The notes under the pieces were generated by a model, which had not been told where the DNA came from, made no database searches, and was given only the letters and a program-made list of their open reading frames with translations. DNA of 30,482 bases from Paucihalobacter sp036825875. Its GTDB lineage: Bacteria > Bacteroidota > Bacteroidia > Flavobacteriales > Flavobacteriaceae. The stretch spans positions 1 to 30,482 of the forward strand of contig NZ_DAISXK010000033.1 of the NCBI RefSeq assembly GCF_036825875.1, given 5' to 3'. Shown here one piece after another: positions 7,623-16,107 of this stretch (within the stretch, counting starts at the first letter, position 1; each line of letters starts with the position of its first letter). Both the position numbers and the translations under genes were made by a program.

Positions 7623-7675
7623 AAAAAAAATTAAGGGCATTCCATGAATTCTAAAAATTCAGGGAATACCCTTAA
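7623..7675 (-). terminator. Intrinsic terminator-like hairpin, minus strand (possible attenuator)
   Basis: Arms at 7631-7650 and 7656-7675 pair over 20 positions with a 5-nt loop. On the minus strand there is one G-U pair and one mismatch. Eight consecutive A at 7623-7630 become eight U directly after the stem on the minus-strand RNA. This is the geometry of a Rho-independent terminator, but it sits about 60 nt upstream of a minus-strand start codon rather than after a gene. Confidence 0.6.
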
Positions 7676-7875
7676 GAAAAAATATAGACAACAACCTTAA
7701 GCAACCAATAGTAAAATATGCTTGGAAGTAAACTTAAAAATTTCAATCATAAATTAAAAACTCACTCTGCTACCCCAACTCGAGTTCCAAATTTTAGTAA
7801 TTTCTATTTTATGCATCAGGTGGAAATTAGCCTCCAAACTATAATAGTTTATAAAACAGTAAAAAACCTGTCTTA

Positions 7876-7896
7876 AAGAATTATGATGTAATTCTT
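7876..7896. promoter_or_regulatory. Perfect 8-bp inverted repeat, candidate operator
   Basis: AAGAATTA and TAATTCTT flank TGATG. It lies about 100 bp upstream of the putative start point of the glycoside hydrolase/synthase operon. AT-rich content makes chance occurrence possible. Confidence 0.25.
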
Positions 7897-7979
7897 ATTA
7901 TTTCTAAACTATTAATATTAAGTCATCTAAATTATTTGCCTTTTACAGGATAATATGTTTTTTAATCTATTCATTACAT

Positions 7980-7987
7980 TATATTTG
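7980..7987 (+). promoter_or_regulatory. -7 element of the GH/synthase operon
   Basis: TATATTTG is a full match to TAnnTTTG. It lies 16 nt before the GTG start at 8004, so the leader would be only about 10 nt. The -33 position shows TTT rather than TTG. Confidence 0.4.
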
Positions 7988-8003
7988 ACGTTAAACCTTA
8001 CAA

Positions 8004-9350
8004 GTGAAACTATTTGTTAAAGTTATTGTTAGCATCCTTTTTATTTGCTTAGTAGGATTTTTTGCATTAATTTCTTATAATTATACTCAAAGACCCGATT
8101 ATAAATCGAGCGAAAAAACTGTTCATATTGTTAAATACAATAATAAATTCACTCTTATAAGAAATGGACAGCCTTTTGAAATAAAAGGTGCTGCGGGAGA
8201 TTCAAACATTAAAATGATTTCTGAAATTGGGGGCAACACATTAAGAGTTTACGATACCGTAAACATAAAAAACATATTAAATGAAGCCCACGATTCCAAT
8301 TTAGCGGTTATATTAGATATTCCGCTTCCTCGATACGATAAAGATTATTTTAATTACGAGGACGAAAACTATCAAAAAAACTTAAAAAAAAGTATACAAG
8401 ACTTAGTCAATAGACATAAGAATCATCCTGCATTGTTAATGTGGAATTTAGGTAATGAGGTAGACTTTCCATTTTCAATTTTGGGCAATGGCTTTACAAA
8501 CACCTACAATGACCTTGTAAATCTTATTCATGAATCAGACCCTAACCACCCAATAAGCACAACGATAACAGGAAGAAGATCTAATATTTTTTCTCTTTTT
8601 TTCTTTTCTCCTAAACTAGACATTTACGGATTTAATACTTTTGGTGCACTTTACGAATTAGATGACAGATTTTCAACATTGGGACCAATCAATGGTAAAT
8701 TCCCATTTTACTTAAGTGAATGGGGCAGCAACGGACCTTGGGAAAATGGAACTACAAGTTGGGGTGTCCCGATTGAACCATTTAGTTCTGAGAAAGCAAA
8801 ACAAATAGAACAGAATTACAAACTTGTAGAAGGATATAATAAAACCAACTGCGTCGGTTCCTTAATTTTTTATTGGGGAAATAAGCAAGAATCTACACAC
8901 ACCTGGTTTAGTTTGTTTGATGAAAATGATTTAAAATCACATCAAATAGAAACCCTACTCAACTTATGGAATGTCAGCACAACTAACCCAAAACGATTTC
9001 ATATTAATCATATTAAAATAAACAACCAGGCCATTGTAGACAGCTTAATATTAAATCGGGGCGACACTGCTAAAGCTCAAATTAACCTAAGTTATCACGG
9101 TGATAGTTTGAAACGTCATGATTTAACTTATAAATGGGAATTGTACCCAGAAGCTTGGCAATACCAATTTTCAGATAATCAAGTAAAACCGAAGAAAGTT
9201 GCAGGCTATATTGTTGAAGATTTAAAAGATCAAATTATTTTTAAAACACCCAAAAAAGAAGGACCCTACAGACTCTTCGTTACTATTTATGACACTGATA
9301 ATTATTTTGCAACAGCTAATTTACCCTTTTATATTCTGGAGAAATTGTGA
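8004..9350 (+). CDS. Membrane-anchored glycoside hydrolase (GH2-type TIM barrel)
   Basis: This 448-residue protein has an N-terminal membrane segment (about residues 4-26) with no clear cleavage site, so it is probably anchored and faces the periplasm. A TIM barrel follows (about 45-325) with clan A features: NTLRVYD near 75, MWNLGNE with candidate acid/base E152, and YLSEWG with candidate nucleophile E239. The last 110 residues look like a beta-sandwich (YKWELYPE near 375). The GTG start is chosen because an in-frame stop lies just upstream (7992-7994) and later methionines would remove the anchor. The stop overlaps the GTG of the synthase gene by 4 nt (GTGA), so the two are translationally coupled. 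It probably trims, releases or remodels the polymer made by that synthase; substrate unknown. Confidence 0.78.
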   Translation: MKLFVKVIVSILFICLVGFFALISYNYTQRPDYKSSEKTVHIVKYNNKFTLIRNGQPFEIKGAAGDSNIKMISEIGGNTLRVYDTVNIKNILNEAHDSNLAVILDIPLPRYDKDYFNYEDENYQKNLKKSIQDLVNRHKNHPALLMWNLGNEVDFPFSILGNGFTNTYNDLVNLIHESDPNHPISTTITGRRSNIFSLFFFSPKLDIYGFNTFGALYELDDRFSTLGPINGKFPFYLSEWGSNGPWENGTTSWGVPIEPFSSEKAKQIEQNYKLVEGYNKTNCVGSLIFYWGNKQESTHTWFSLFDENDLKSHQIETLLNLWNVSTTNPKRFHINHIKINNQAIVDSLILNRGDTAKAQINLSYHGDSLKRHDLTYKWELYPEAWQYQFSDNQVKPKKVAGYIVEDLKDQIIFKTPKKEGPYRLFVTIYDTDNYFATANLPFYILEKL

Positions 9351-12300
9351 GTTATACCGTACCCATAAAAGCACCAACTAAAAAAGAAATCTTAACCATA
9401 AGGATTCTCATCATCTTTGGTATTTTAAGTTTTATCAACTTTTTCTACTGGTTTTTCAGCAAAGATTTAATTGATAATAAATGGTTATATAGTATGCTTT
9501 TGGTGTCTATCTCATTTGATAGTTTAAGAGTACTTTACATTTGGTATCATTACTGGGCTATGAGTATACCAAAACCTCCTAAATTAATATCTCGGCCCAC
9601 AGTAGATGTCCTTACTACCTATTTCCCTGGGGAACCTCAAGAAATGGTAACAAAAACCTTGTTGGCCATTAAAAATTTAAATTACCCAAATACGGCATAT
9701 TTATGTGATGAAGCCAACGAACCATCCCTTAAAAACTTTTGTCTACAACACGGAATTAAACATGTTACACGCAACAATCGTATTAATGCCAAAGCCGGCA
9801 ACATCAACAACGCTCTTAAAATAGCTTCCGGTGAAGTTTGTGTAATTTTAGATCCCGATCATATTCCTTCAGAAGATTTTCTGGATGTGGTCCTACCCTA
9901 TTTTGAAGATGAAAGTGTGGGCTTTGTACAAACGGTTCAAACATATTACAACTACAAATCTTCACTCGTTGCCAGAGGTGCAGCCGAGCAAACTTACCAT
10001 TTCTATGGTCCAGTTATGATGACTATGAATACCTACGGTACCGTAAACGCCATAGGAGCTAATTGCGCTTTTAGAAGAAAAGCTTTACATAGCATTGGCG
10101 GGCACGCTTCAGGACTCTCTGAAGATCTGCATACTGCCATGCAACTACATGCTAAAAAATGGAAATCGGTTTATGTGCCTCAGGTACTCACTTCAGGGTT
10201 GGCTCCCGACACTTTGGGTGCATATTATAAACAACAACTTAAATGGTCTAGAGGTACTTTCGAATTGCTATTCACAGTGTATCCTAAACTGTTTAAATAC
10301 TTTACAATCCGACAAAAAATTCATTACGGTATTATACCACTACATTACTTATCGGGGTTTATCATTTTAACTAATTTATTAATTCCTATCATTTCTCTTT
10401 TATGTGCCACCACACCCTGGAAAGGCAATATTGTAAATTTCACCTTCCTGTTTTTACCCGTCATTTTAAGTATCCTCACCATACGCATGTATGTCCAAAA
10501 ATGGGTGATGCAGAAAAGTGAATCTGGCATTCATTTAACCGGTGGTATATTATTTATTACAACTTGGTGGTTTTTTATACTAGGTTGTGTTTATACTATT
10601 TTAAGAAAAAAAATACCTTATATACCAACACCAAAAGACGGATTAGATAAGGCAAGTTTTAAATTATTATTTCCAAATATATTATTAGCTGGGATTTCAG
10701 TATTTGCGGTAATATACGGACTCAACAAGGACCTCACACCTTTTTCAATAATCATGTCGTGTTTTGCGCTATTAAATACTTACTTCTTGCTTTACACGCT
10801 TTGGTTTCACAATGAAAACATAATTAAACAAAAATTTCCTAAATCCGATTTAAAAAGTATCAGAAGAATATTGGCACCAAAAAAACACCAATTTTATGAA
10901 TTCTGGAGAAGATTTGCCTTGCATATTCTGGTGGTTTTTGTAGCGATTTTTGCGATTTCACAATACAAAATAGACCGCAGTAATTTCGAAGGCTTAAGTA
11001 CCGCACCGTATAGGATTCATTCATTAAAAGGTTTTGGCATTTTTTATCCTTCTGAAGATAATGGTATTACAAATATTGAAAGTGTTAATCAGTTAGAAAC
11101 CGAGTTTTTCACCAAGTTTAATATCATTTCACTTTATGTGCCATGGATTGACATTGAAAATTCAAACTACCCAAAAATCGAAATTGAAGCGATTTACAAA
11201 CGCAATGCTATTGCTATGATTACTTGGGAGCCATGGATACCAGAAGCCATTGGAAATCCAGAGAATTTACACATATTTGAATTGATCTCTTTAGGAGCCT
11301 TTGACGCGTATATATCTAATATGGCCACGGAACTCAAAAATCTTGAAGCACCAGTGTTATTGAGATTTGCCCACGAATTTGACAATCCATTTTATCCTTG
11401 GTTTGTAAATGATTCTGAAGGGTTTCAAAACTTAAGTATTGCGTGGCAGCATATTCACAACATTTTTCAACAAGAAGAAGCTTATAATGTGCAATGGATT
11501 TGGAACCCCTGGAGAGCAGAAAATGTTATTGAATCTTTTCCCGGAACTAATTTTGTAGATAAGATTGGATTGAATGTTTTAAATTATTCTCAACTCAATC
11601 ATAACAAACAAGATGTCTCTTTTTTAGAGTTGTATGAACCTTTCAAAGAAGAATTTTCCAAACTACCTGCCTTGCCTGTTATTATTACAGAATTAGGAAG
11701 TTTAGGACAAACAAATCAACAGCGATTAGACTGGAACAAGGAAGCTTTTAACAGCATCGCACAATATCCTGAAATTGAGTCGGCAGTGCTATTTTACAGT
11801 GATTTAGACAAAAATTTGCCTTTAAATACAAGCAGTGAAACTACCCAAATTTTAGATTGGACCTTTCAATTAGATCCGATAAAAACAGAATTAGATCATA
11901 GAAATCCCAAAGAATACAAAACACTTGCCGATACTTCACATAAAGTCGTTGCGAACAATACTAGATCATTAATGGGAATTAATTACAAAAAAGGAGGAAA
12001 CTGGAATCAAAGCTACTATACATTAAATAGGAAAACTTTGATTGAAGATTTCAATGTAATGAAAGAAATTGGCATTAATACCATTCGATTTTCGAACAAC
12101 AAGGCGTATAATTACAATGTTTTAAAGTTATCAAAAGAAACTGGTTTGCAACTTTCTTTCGGTTTTGAAATTCCAAAAAATATCAATTGGATTGAAGACG
12201 ACATTAAAAAGCAAAAACTTAGCAATCTCATTTTAAAATCAGTAAAAAAACTTCAAAACCAACCGCACATTGTTAGTTGGCATTTTGAAACCGATATTCT

Positions 12301-13093
12301 AGCTCAATTAAATTATCAGCATAATAGAATTGAAGTTACTAAACAGCAATTCGCCTACTTAAACTGGCTGGAGATTTTTTTGAAAGACCTAAAAGCATCT
12401 GGTGACACAAAACCATTCATTCTGGATATTGAAGTTTCTCCTCAGTTTCATAATCATTTACACTTAATTCAAAGTAAAATCTCAAATATTGATGTTTTGG
12501 GATTAATTGTGGTTGATGATAGTTACTTGGGAGGCGCGCTTGATCAACTTGATATGCGTAGTTTAAAATATCAAGTGTCTCAAATTAACACCTCTTCTTT
12601 GGCTCTTTATAAGGTTAATCAAATAAACGTTCCCTATTTTATTACCAACTGGCAAGACGACCGAGAATTTAACCGACTAACTTTTGATGGATTATTGGAT
12701 TTTGAGGGCAAGCCCAAAACTGATTTTTATGAATTAAAAAGCATCATTAGTCAAGACACAACCACGATAATACTACCAGAAATTAAAATAATAAAACCTG
12801 CTAAACTATTGTTTTCCGGTCAGCGCTATTCCTACGAAGCAATGATATTAGCTGAAGATTCTAATTGGGTTTACGGAGAAACACATAAAGATTTATTATT
12901 TGAATGGTCCTTAATAAAATGCAACGAATCGGGCGATTTTTTGAGTATCAAAAAACTTGATAATAGCCCAAACCTCAAAATTACAATTCCTGAAGACTGG
13001 AATCATTACCTTCTCAAATTGCAAATTAGCAACAAAGAAATGTGTAGATATACCATTACAACTCTAAATACACCATTAAATCAACCAAACTAA
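9347..13093 (+). CDS. Polysaccharide synthase: GT2 membrane synthase fused to GH26-like and degenerate GH domains
   Basis: This 1248-residue protein starts at GTG. Two membrane helices (about 14-37, 47-71) precede a processive GT2 domain (about 85-310). That domain has DPDH at 169-172 (DxD), ED at 259-260 and QQLKW at 296-300, where the usual Q(Q/R)xRW arginine is lysine. Several more helices follow, with a cytoplasmic IPTPKDG motif, ending in a helix at about 523-542. The rest should be extracytoplasmic. A GH26-like barrel (about 550-850) has RFAHEFDNPFYPWF with E677, WIWNPW, and ITELG with E782. A second TIM barrel (about 876-1150) and a C-terminal beta domain resemble the upstream hydrolase but lack its catalytic residues. 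The cytoplasmic stretch before the last helix is about 35 residues, too short for PilZ. The product is a beta-glycan by family; its identity is unknown. Confidence 0.8.
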   Translation: MSYTVPIKAPTKKEILTIRILIIFGILSFINFFYWFFSKDLIDNKWLYSMLLVSISFDSLRVLYIWYHYWAMSIPKPPKLISRPTVDVLTTYFPGEPQEMVTKTLLAIKNLNYPNTAYLCDEANEPSLKNFCLQHGIKHVTRNNRINAKAGNINNALKIASGEVCVILDPDHIPSEDFLDVVLPYFEDESVGFVQTVQTYYNYKSSLVARGAAEQTYHFYGPVMMTMNTYGTVNAIGANCAFRRKALHSIGGHASGLSEDLHTAMQLHAKKWKSVYVPQVLTSGLAPDTLGAYYKQQLKWSRGTFELLFTVYPKLFKYFTIRQKIHYGIIPLHYLSGFIILTNLLIPIISLLCATTPWKGNIVNFTFLFLPVILSILTIRMYVQKWVMQKSESGIHLTGGILFITTWWFFILGCVYTILRKKIPYIPTPKDGLDKASFKLLFPNILLAGISVFAVIYGLNKDLTPFSIIMSCFALLNTYFLLYTLWFHNENIIKQKFPKSDLKSIRRILAPKKHQFYEFWRRFALHILVVFVAIFAISQYKIDRSNFEGLSTAPYRIHSLKGFGIFYPSEDNGITNIESVNQLETEFFTKFNIISLYVPWIDIENSNYPKIEIEAIYKRNAIAMITWEPWIPEAIGNPENLHIFELISLGAFDAYISNMATELKNLEAPVLLRFAHEFDNPFYPWFVNDSEGFQNLSIAWQHIHNIFQQEEAYNVQWIWNPWRAENVIESFPGTNFVDKIGLNVLNYSQLNHNKQDVSFLELYEPFKEEFSKLPALPVIITELGSLGQTNQQRLDWNKEAFNSIAQYPEIESAVLFYSDLDKNLPLNTSSETTQILDWTFQLDPIKTELDHRNPKEYKTLADTSHKVVANNTRSLMGINYKKGGNWNQSYYTLNRKTLIEDFNVMKEIGINTIRFSNNKAYNYNVLKLSKETGLQLSFGFEIPKNINWIEDDIKKQKLSNLILKSVKKLQNQPHIVSWHFETDILAQLNYQHNRIEVTKQQFAYLNWLEIFLKDLKASGDTKPFILDIEVSPQFHNHLHLIQSKISNIDVLGLIVVDDSYLGGALDQLDMRSLKYQVSQINTSSLALYKVNQINVPYFITNWQDDREFNRLTFDGLLDFEGKPKTDFYELKSIISQDTTTIILPEIKIIKPAKLLFSGQRYSYEAMILAEDSNWVYGETHKDLLFEWSLIKCNESGDFLSIKKLDNSPNLKITIPEDWNHYLLKLQISNKEMCRYTITTLNTPLNQPN

Positions 13094-13104
13094 TAAGTTG
13101 GTAA

Positions 13105-13854
13105 TTAAAAAGCATTCACAATAGCGTAAAAATCCGCTGCTTTCAAAGACGCACCACCAATAAGTCCACCATCAACATCAGGTTTTGAGAAAATTTCTTT
13201 AGCATTATCGGGCTTTACACTTCCGCCATATAGGATAGAGACACTTTCGGCTAAATCGTGACCGTATTTATCAGCTAAGGTTTTACGTATAAATGCGTGC
13301 ATATCTTGAGCTTGTTCGGGACTTGCTGTTTCGCCGGTGCCAATGGCCCAAACTGGTTCGTAAGCTAAAATGATGTTTTGAAACGCGTTGGCATCTAGGT
13401 GAAATAATGCGTTTTTAATCTGACTTTCTACAACATGTTCGTGTTTATTAGATTTGCGGTCTGCAAGCTCTTCACCAAAACAAAAAATACTACGTATGCC
13501 GTTTTTTAAAGCGGCATCAACCTTTTTTGCTAACAATTCATCTGTTTCATTAAAATAAGCGCGCCTTTCACTGTGACCTAAAATAACGGTTTGAACACCA
13601 ATACTTTTTAGCATTGCTGCACTTACTTCGCCAGTGTAAGCACCCGAATCAGCGAAGTGCATATTTTGTGCAATGACTTCAATATCGTGGTCTCTTGTGG
13701 CTTCCAAGGCATGCCATAAATTAGTAAAAGTTGGCGCTATCATCACCTCAGCATTGGAGGTTTTGGTTTGTTTTTTTAAATCTGAAATGAGGGTTTCAGT
13801 TTGGGATAATTCGTTGTTCATTTTCCAGTTTCCGGCGACAATGTTTTTTCTCAT
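13105..13854 (-). CDS. tpiA: Triosephosphate isomerase
   Basis: This 249-residue glycolytic enzyme interconverts dihydroxyacetone phosphate and glyceraldehyde 3-phosphate. All signatures are present: NIVAGNWKMN at the N-terminus with the catalytic lysine, ILGHSERR with the catalytic histidine, AYEPVWAIGTG with the catalytic glutamate and the flexible loop, and LYGGSVKPDN for phosphate binding. The start is the ATG at 13854 (MRKNIVAGNW). An upstream in-frame ATG at 13884 would add ten residues not typical of the family. It lies 33 nt after the permease gene on the same strand. Confidence 0.95.
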   Translation of the reverse strand: MRKNIVAGNWKMNNELSQTETLISDLKKQTKTSNAEVMIAPTFTNLWHALEATRDHDIEVIAQNMHFADSGAYTGEVSAAMLKSIGVQTVILGHSERRAYFNETDELLAKKVDAALKNGIRSIFCFGEELADRKSNKHEHVVESQIKNALFHLDANAFQNIILAYEPVWAIGTGETASPEQAQDMHAFIRKTLADKYGHDLAESVSILYGGSVKPDNAKEIFSKPDVDGGLIGGASLKAADFYAIVNAF

Positions 13855-13887
13855 AATATGGTATAATTTAAAATATCTATTCAATCA

Positions 13888-14964
13888 TTATTCAAGTTTC
13901 ACCTTTGGATCTAACCAAACGTAAACAATATCAACAAAGATATTGATGACTATAAAGATAAGTGCAATTATTAAAACAGCACCCATAATTACCGGTAAAT
14001 CTAAAGTGTTTAAGGCGTTTACTATTTCCTTTCCAAGACCATTCCAACCAAAAATATACTCTACAAAAACTGCTCCTGCAAGCATGGAAGCAAACCATCC
14101 AGAAATAGCCGTTACAACTGGGTTTAAAGCATTTTTAACGGCGTGTTTTCTTATAATTTGAAACTCGCTTAACCCTTTGGCGCGTGCGGTACGAATGTAG
14201 TCTTGGTTAAGTACTTCTAATAATGAATTTCGCATTAATTGAATAACCACAGCCAAGGGTCGGATGCCTAAAACTATAGCGGGTAGAATTAAATTTTTCC
14301 ATTGAATCTGCATGGCTTCGCCATAATCGTCTAGTTCGTACAAACTTCCTGTCATTTCTAAATTAGTGTACTTATGCCATACAAATCCAAATAACCAAGC
14401 AAATAAAATAGCACTGAAAAATGATGGTACACTCATACCTAAAGTACTTATCACTTGGATAGCTTTATCTAACCATCGGTCTTTGTAAAGCGCCGAAATT
14501 ATGCCTAAAAAAATTCCTATTACTATTGCGATAAAAATAGCAGAAGTAGCCAACACAAAGGTATTTGGCAAGGTTTCGGCAATTACCTGAGTTACTTTTT
14601 TGCCTTGCTTGGTAAAGGATTCCCGTAAATACGGAAATTTTAACGCTGTTGTTGTACTACCTATACTCAACAACTGGATAGCATTATATTTTCCAACTTC
14701 TAAATAGGTATAATCATCGGTGTTTTTAGAATGAAATGATATTGGTGATAAATCATTCAAATAATATAAATATTGGGTGCCGAGCGGCTTATCAAATCCG
14801 TATTTCTGCTTCACAATTGCTAGCTGATTGCTGTCTTCGTTTTGCCCAAGCATCATTTGGGCTGGATCGCCTGGCAATACATTAAATAAGAAGAATATTA
14901 CAGTTACCACACCTAATAAGGTGAGTAAGGCATACAGTAGTTTATTTAAAACGTAGTTTAGCAG
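13888..14964 (-). CDS. DppB/OppB-type ABC transporter permease
   Basis: This is an inner-membrane permease of a peptide/nickel-type ABC importer. The DppB family N-terminus (hydrophobic helix, then VLPGDPAQMMLG) and the EAA loop (VLNQDYIRTARAKGLSEFQI) are clear. The first ATG/GTG/TTG is GTG at 14910, but that cuts the first helix. In-frame codons upstream (14911-14970) encode LLNYVLNKLLYALLTLLG, the normal family N-terminus, and are bounded by the TAG of the previous gene at 14971-14973. I therefore place the start at CTG 14964 (CTG CTA AAC TAC), giving 358 residues. No ATPase or binding-protein gene is adjacent. A 90-residue hydrophilic insert follows the first helix, as is usual in DppB-type permeases of this group. 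Confidence 0.82.
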   Translation of the reverse strand: MLNYVLNKLLYALLTLLGVVTVIFFLFNVLPGDPAQMMLGQNEDSNQLAIVKQKYGFDKPLGTQYLYYLNDLSPISFHSKNTDDYTYLEVGKYNAIQLLSIGSTTTALKFPYLRESFTKQGKKVTQVIAETLPNTFVLATSAIFIAIVIGIFLGIISALYKDRWLDKAIQVISTLGMSVPSFFSAILFAWLFGFVWHKYTNLEMTGSLYELDDYGEAMQIQWKNLILPAIVLGIRPLAVVIQLMRNSLLEVLNQDYIRTARAKGLSEFQIIRKHAVKNALNPVVTAISGWFASMLAGAVFVEYIFGWNGLGKEIVNALNTLDLPVIMGAVLIIALIFIVINIFVDIVYVWLDPKVKLE

Positions 14965-14970
14965 TCGTTT

Positions 14971-16077
14971 CTATTTAAAGGTAATATCGAATATATCGTT
15001 CCAATGTACTTTTTGCTGAATGGTGCCATTGTGTATTTTTAAAATCCCAGGATTGGAGCGGACGATTGTTTTTAAAGCAGTTTCGTCGCAAAAATAAAAG
15101 TCGAGATTAACACCGTGATTCTTATTAATCGCCTCTTGTTGTGCTACACCTGATGCTGTGATTCCTATAACTTTGTAACCCGATTTTTCTGCACTGTTTA
15201 CAAATGACTTTAATTTTGAGAGTCCTTCTGTTTCGGTTTTCATTAAATTATACATCACAATCATAATAAGTTTGGGCTCGGACATTAAATCTTCGGTATA
15301 ATCTTCGCCATCTTGTTCCATTGAAAAATCATGAATTGGTGGCTCGTAACCTTCCTTTACAACCTTAGTATCTACTTTTACATAATCGCCTTCAACACTT
15401 GGGTAACTTCCATTGGTAACATATTGTTGCTCATTACCATTTACCATAAAGGTCCAAGTGTATTCAATTTCTGCTTTTGGCGCATCGTCGGGAACAATCA
15501 TATTTTCAATTATATTGGCACCAACTTTATAGGGACGAAAATCCAAGGCTGGCAAATGCATGAGAACGTAATAAGCAAAACTCAAACAGGCAACGAAACT
15601 AAGCAAGGACACGACGGTCAACCCTAGTGGTTTTAAAATAGGTTTTATGTATTTGATGCCTTTAAGAAGGATAATAATAAATACCAAGAGCACTACATCC
15701 TTAGTAAACGATTCCCATGGTGTTAATTTAATGGCATCACCGAAACATCCACAATCTGTAACTTTATTAAAATAAGCTGAATAAAATGTTAGAAACGTAA
15801 AAAACAGGATCATTGCGAACAAGCTCCAAACAGTGAATTTAGGTTTGTAACCAATAAGAAGGAATACGCCAAGAATGACTTCAAAAATCACTACAAAAAT
15901 TGAAATAGCCAGCGCATAAGGTTCAAAAAATGGCAAATTAAGCACGGCAGAACTAAAATATTCTTCTAATTTAAATGAAAATCCAACCGGATCATTCAGT
16001 TTGATAAAACCTGAAATGATAAATAAAACGCCGACAAAAATTCTGCTAATGGCTACTAAATACTTCATAAATTTCAA
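14971..16077 (-). CDS. DoxX/MauE-like membrane protein with thioredoxin-like C-terminus (BT_3928 family)
   Basis: In this 368-residue protein the first 150 residues form a four-helix DoxX/MauE-like membrane domain. It has SGFIKLNDPVGF after the first helix and a DCGCFGD motif near residue 110. A fifth helix (about 153-175) leads to an extracytoplasmic portion whose last 110 residues look thioredoxin-like, though no CxxC is present there. Bacteroidota genomes carry this architecture as the BT_3928 family, often near tpiA. Its function is not established; the DCGC motif suggests thiol redox work. The TAG stop is followed in the same frame by the permease N-terminus. Either M1 or M4 could be the start. 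Confidence 0.75.
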   Translation of the reverse strand: MKFMKYLVAISRIFVGVLFIISGFIKLNDPVGFSFKLEEYFSSAVLNLPFFEPYALAISIFVVIFEVILGVFLLIGYKPKFTVWSLFAMILFFTFLTFYSAYFNKVTDCGCFGDAIKLTPWESFTKDVVLLVFIIILLKGIKYIKPILKPLGLTVVSLLSFVACLSFAYYVLMHLPALDFRPYKVGANIIENMIVPDDAPKAEIEYTWTFMVNGNEQQYVTNGSYPSVEGDYVKVDTKVVKEGYEPPIHDFSMEQDGEDYTEDLMSEPKLIMIVMYNLMKTETEGLSKLKSFVNSAEKSGYKVIGITASGVAQQEAINKNHGVNLDFYFCDETALKTIVRSNPGILKIHNGTIQQKVHWNDIFDITFK

Positions 16078-16107
16078 TTTTAAAATTCCGGATACTTTAA
16101 ATTAAAT

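Larger units (their letters stand above)
7563..8003. other. 441-bp divergent intergenic region
   Basis: This gap separates the minus-strand beta-helix gene from the plus-strand glycoside hydrolase gene. It holds a long hairpin with a T tract on the minus strand (7623-7675), a 10-bp palindrome AACTCGAGTT (7777-7786), a perfect inverted repeat AAGAATTA-TGATG-TAATTCTT (7876-7896) and a -7 element at 7980-7987. I see no convincing protein gene in it. Confidence 0.6.

Noticed and set aside
9347..13093. Standard cellulose synthase (bcs) operon
   Set aside because: No PilZ domain, BcsB, BcsC or BcsZ nearby, and GH domains are fused to the synthase instead.
5296..13093. Polysaccharide utilisation locus
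   Set aside because: No SusC/SusD pair or regulator is present, and the fused synthase points to synthesis rather than degradation.
13855..13884. Ten-residue upstream extension of tpiA
   Set aside because: TpiA normally starts just before NIVAGNWKMN; the ATG at 13854 fits.
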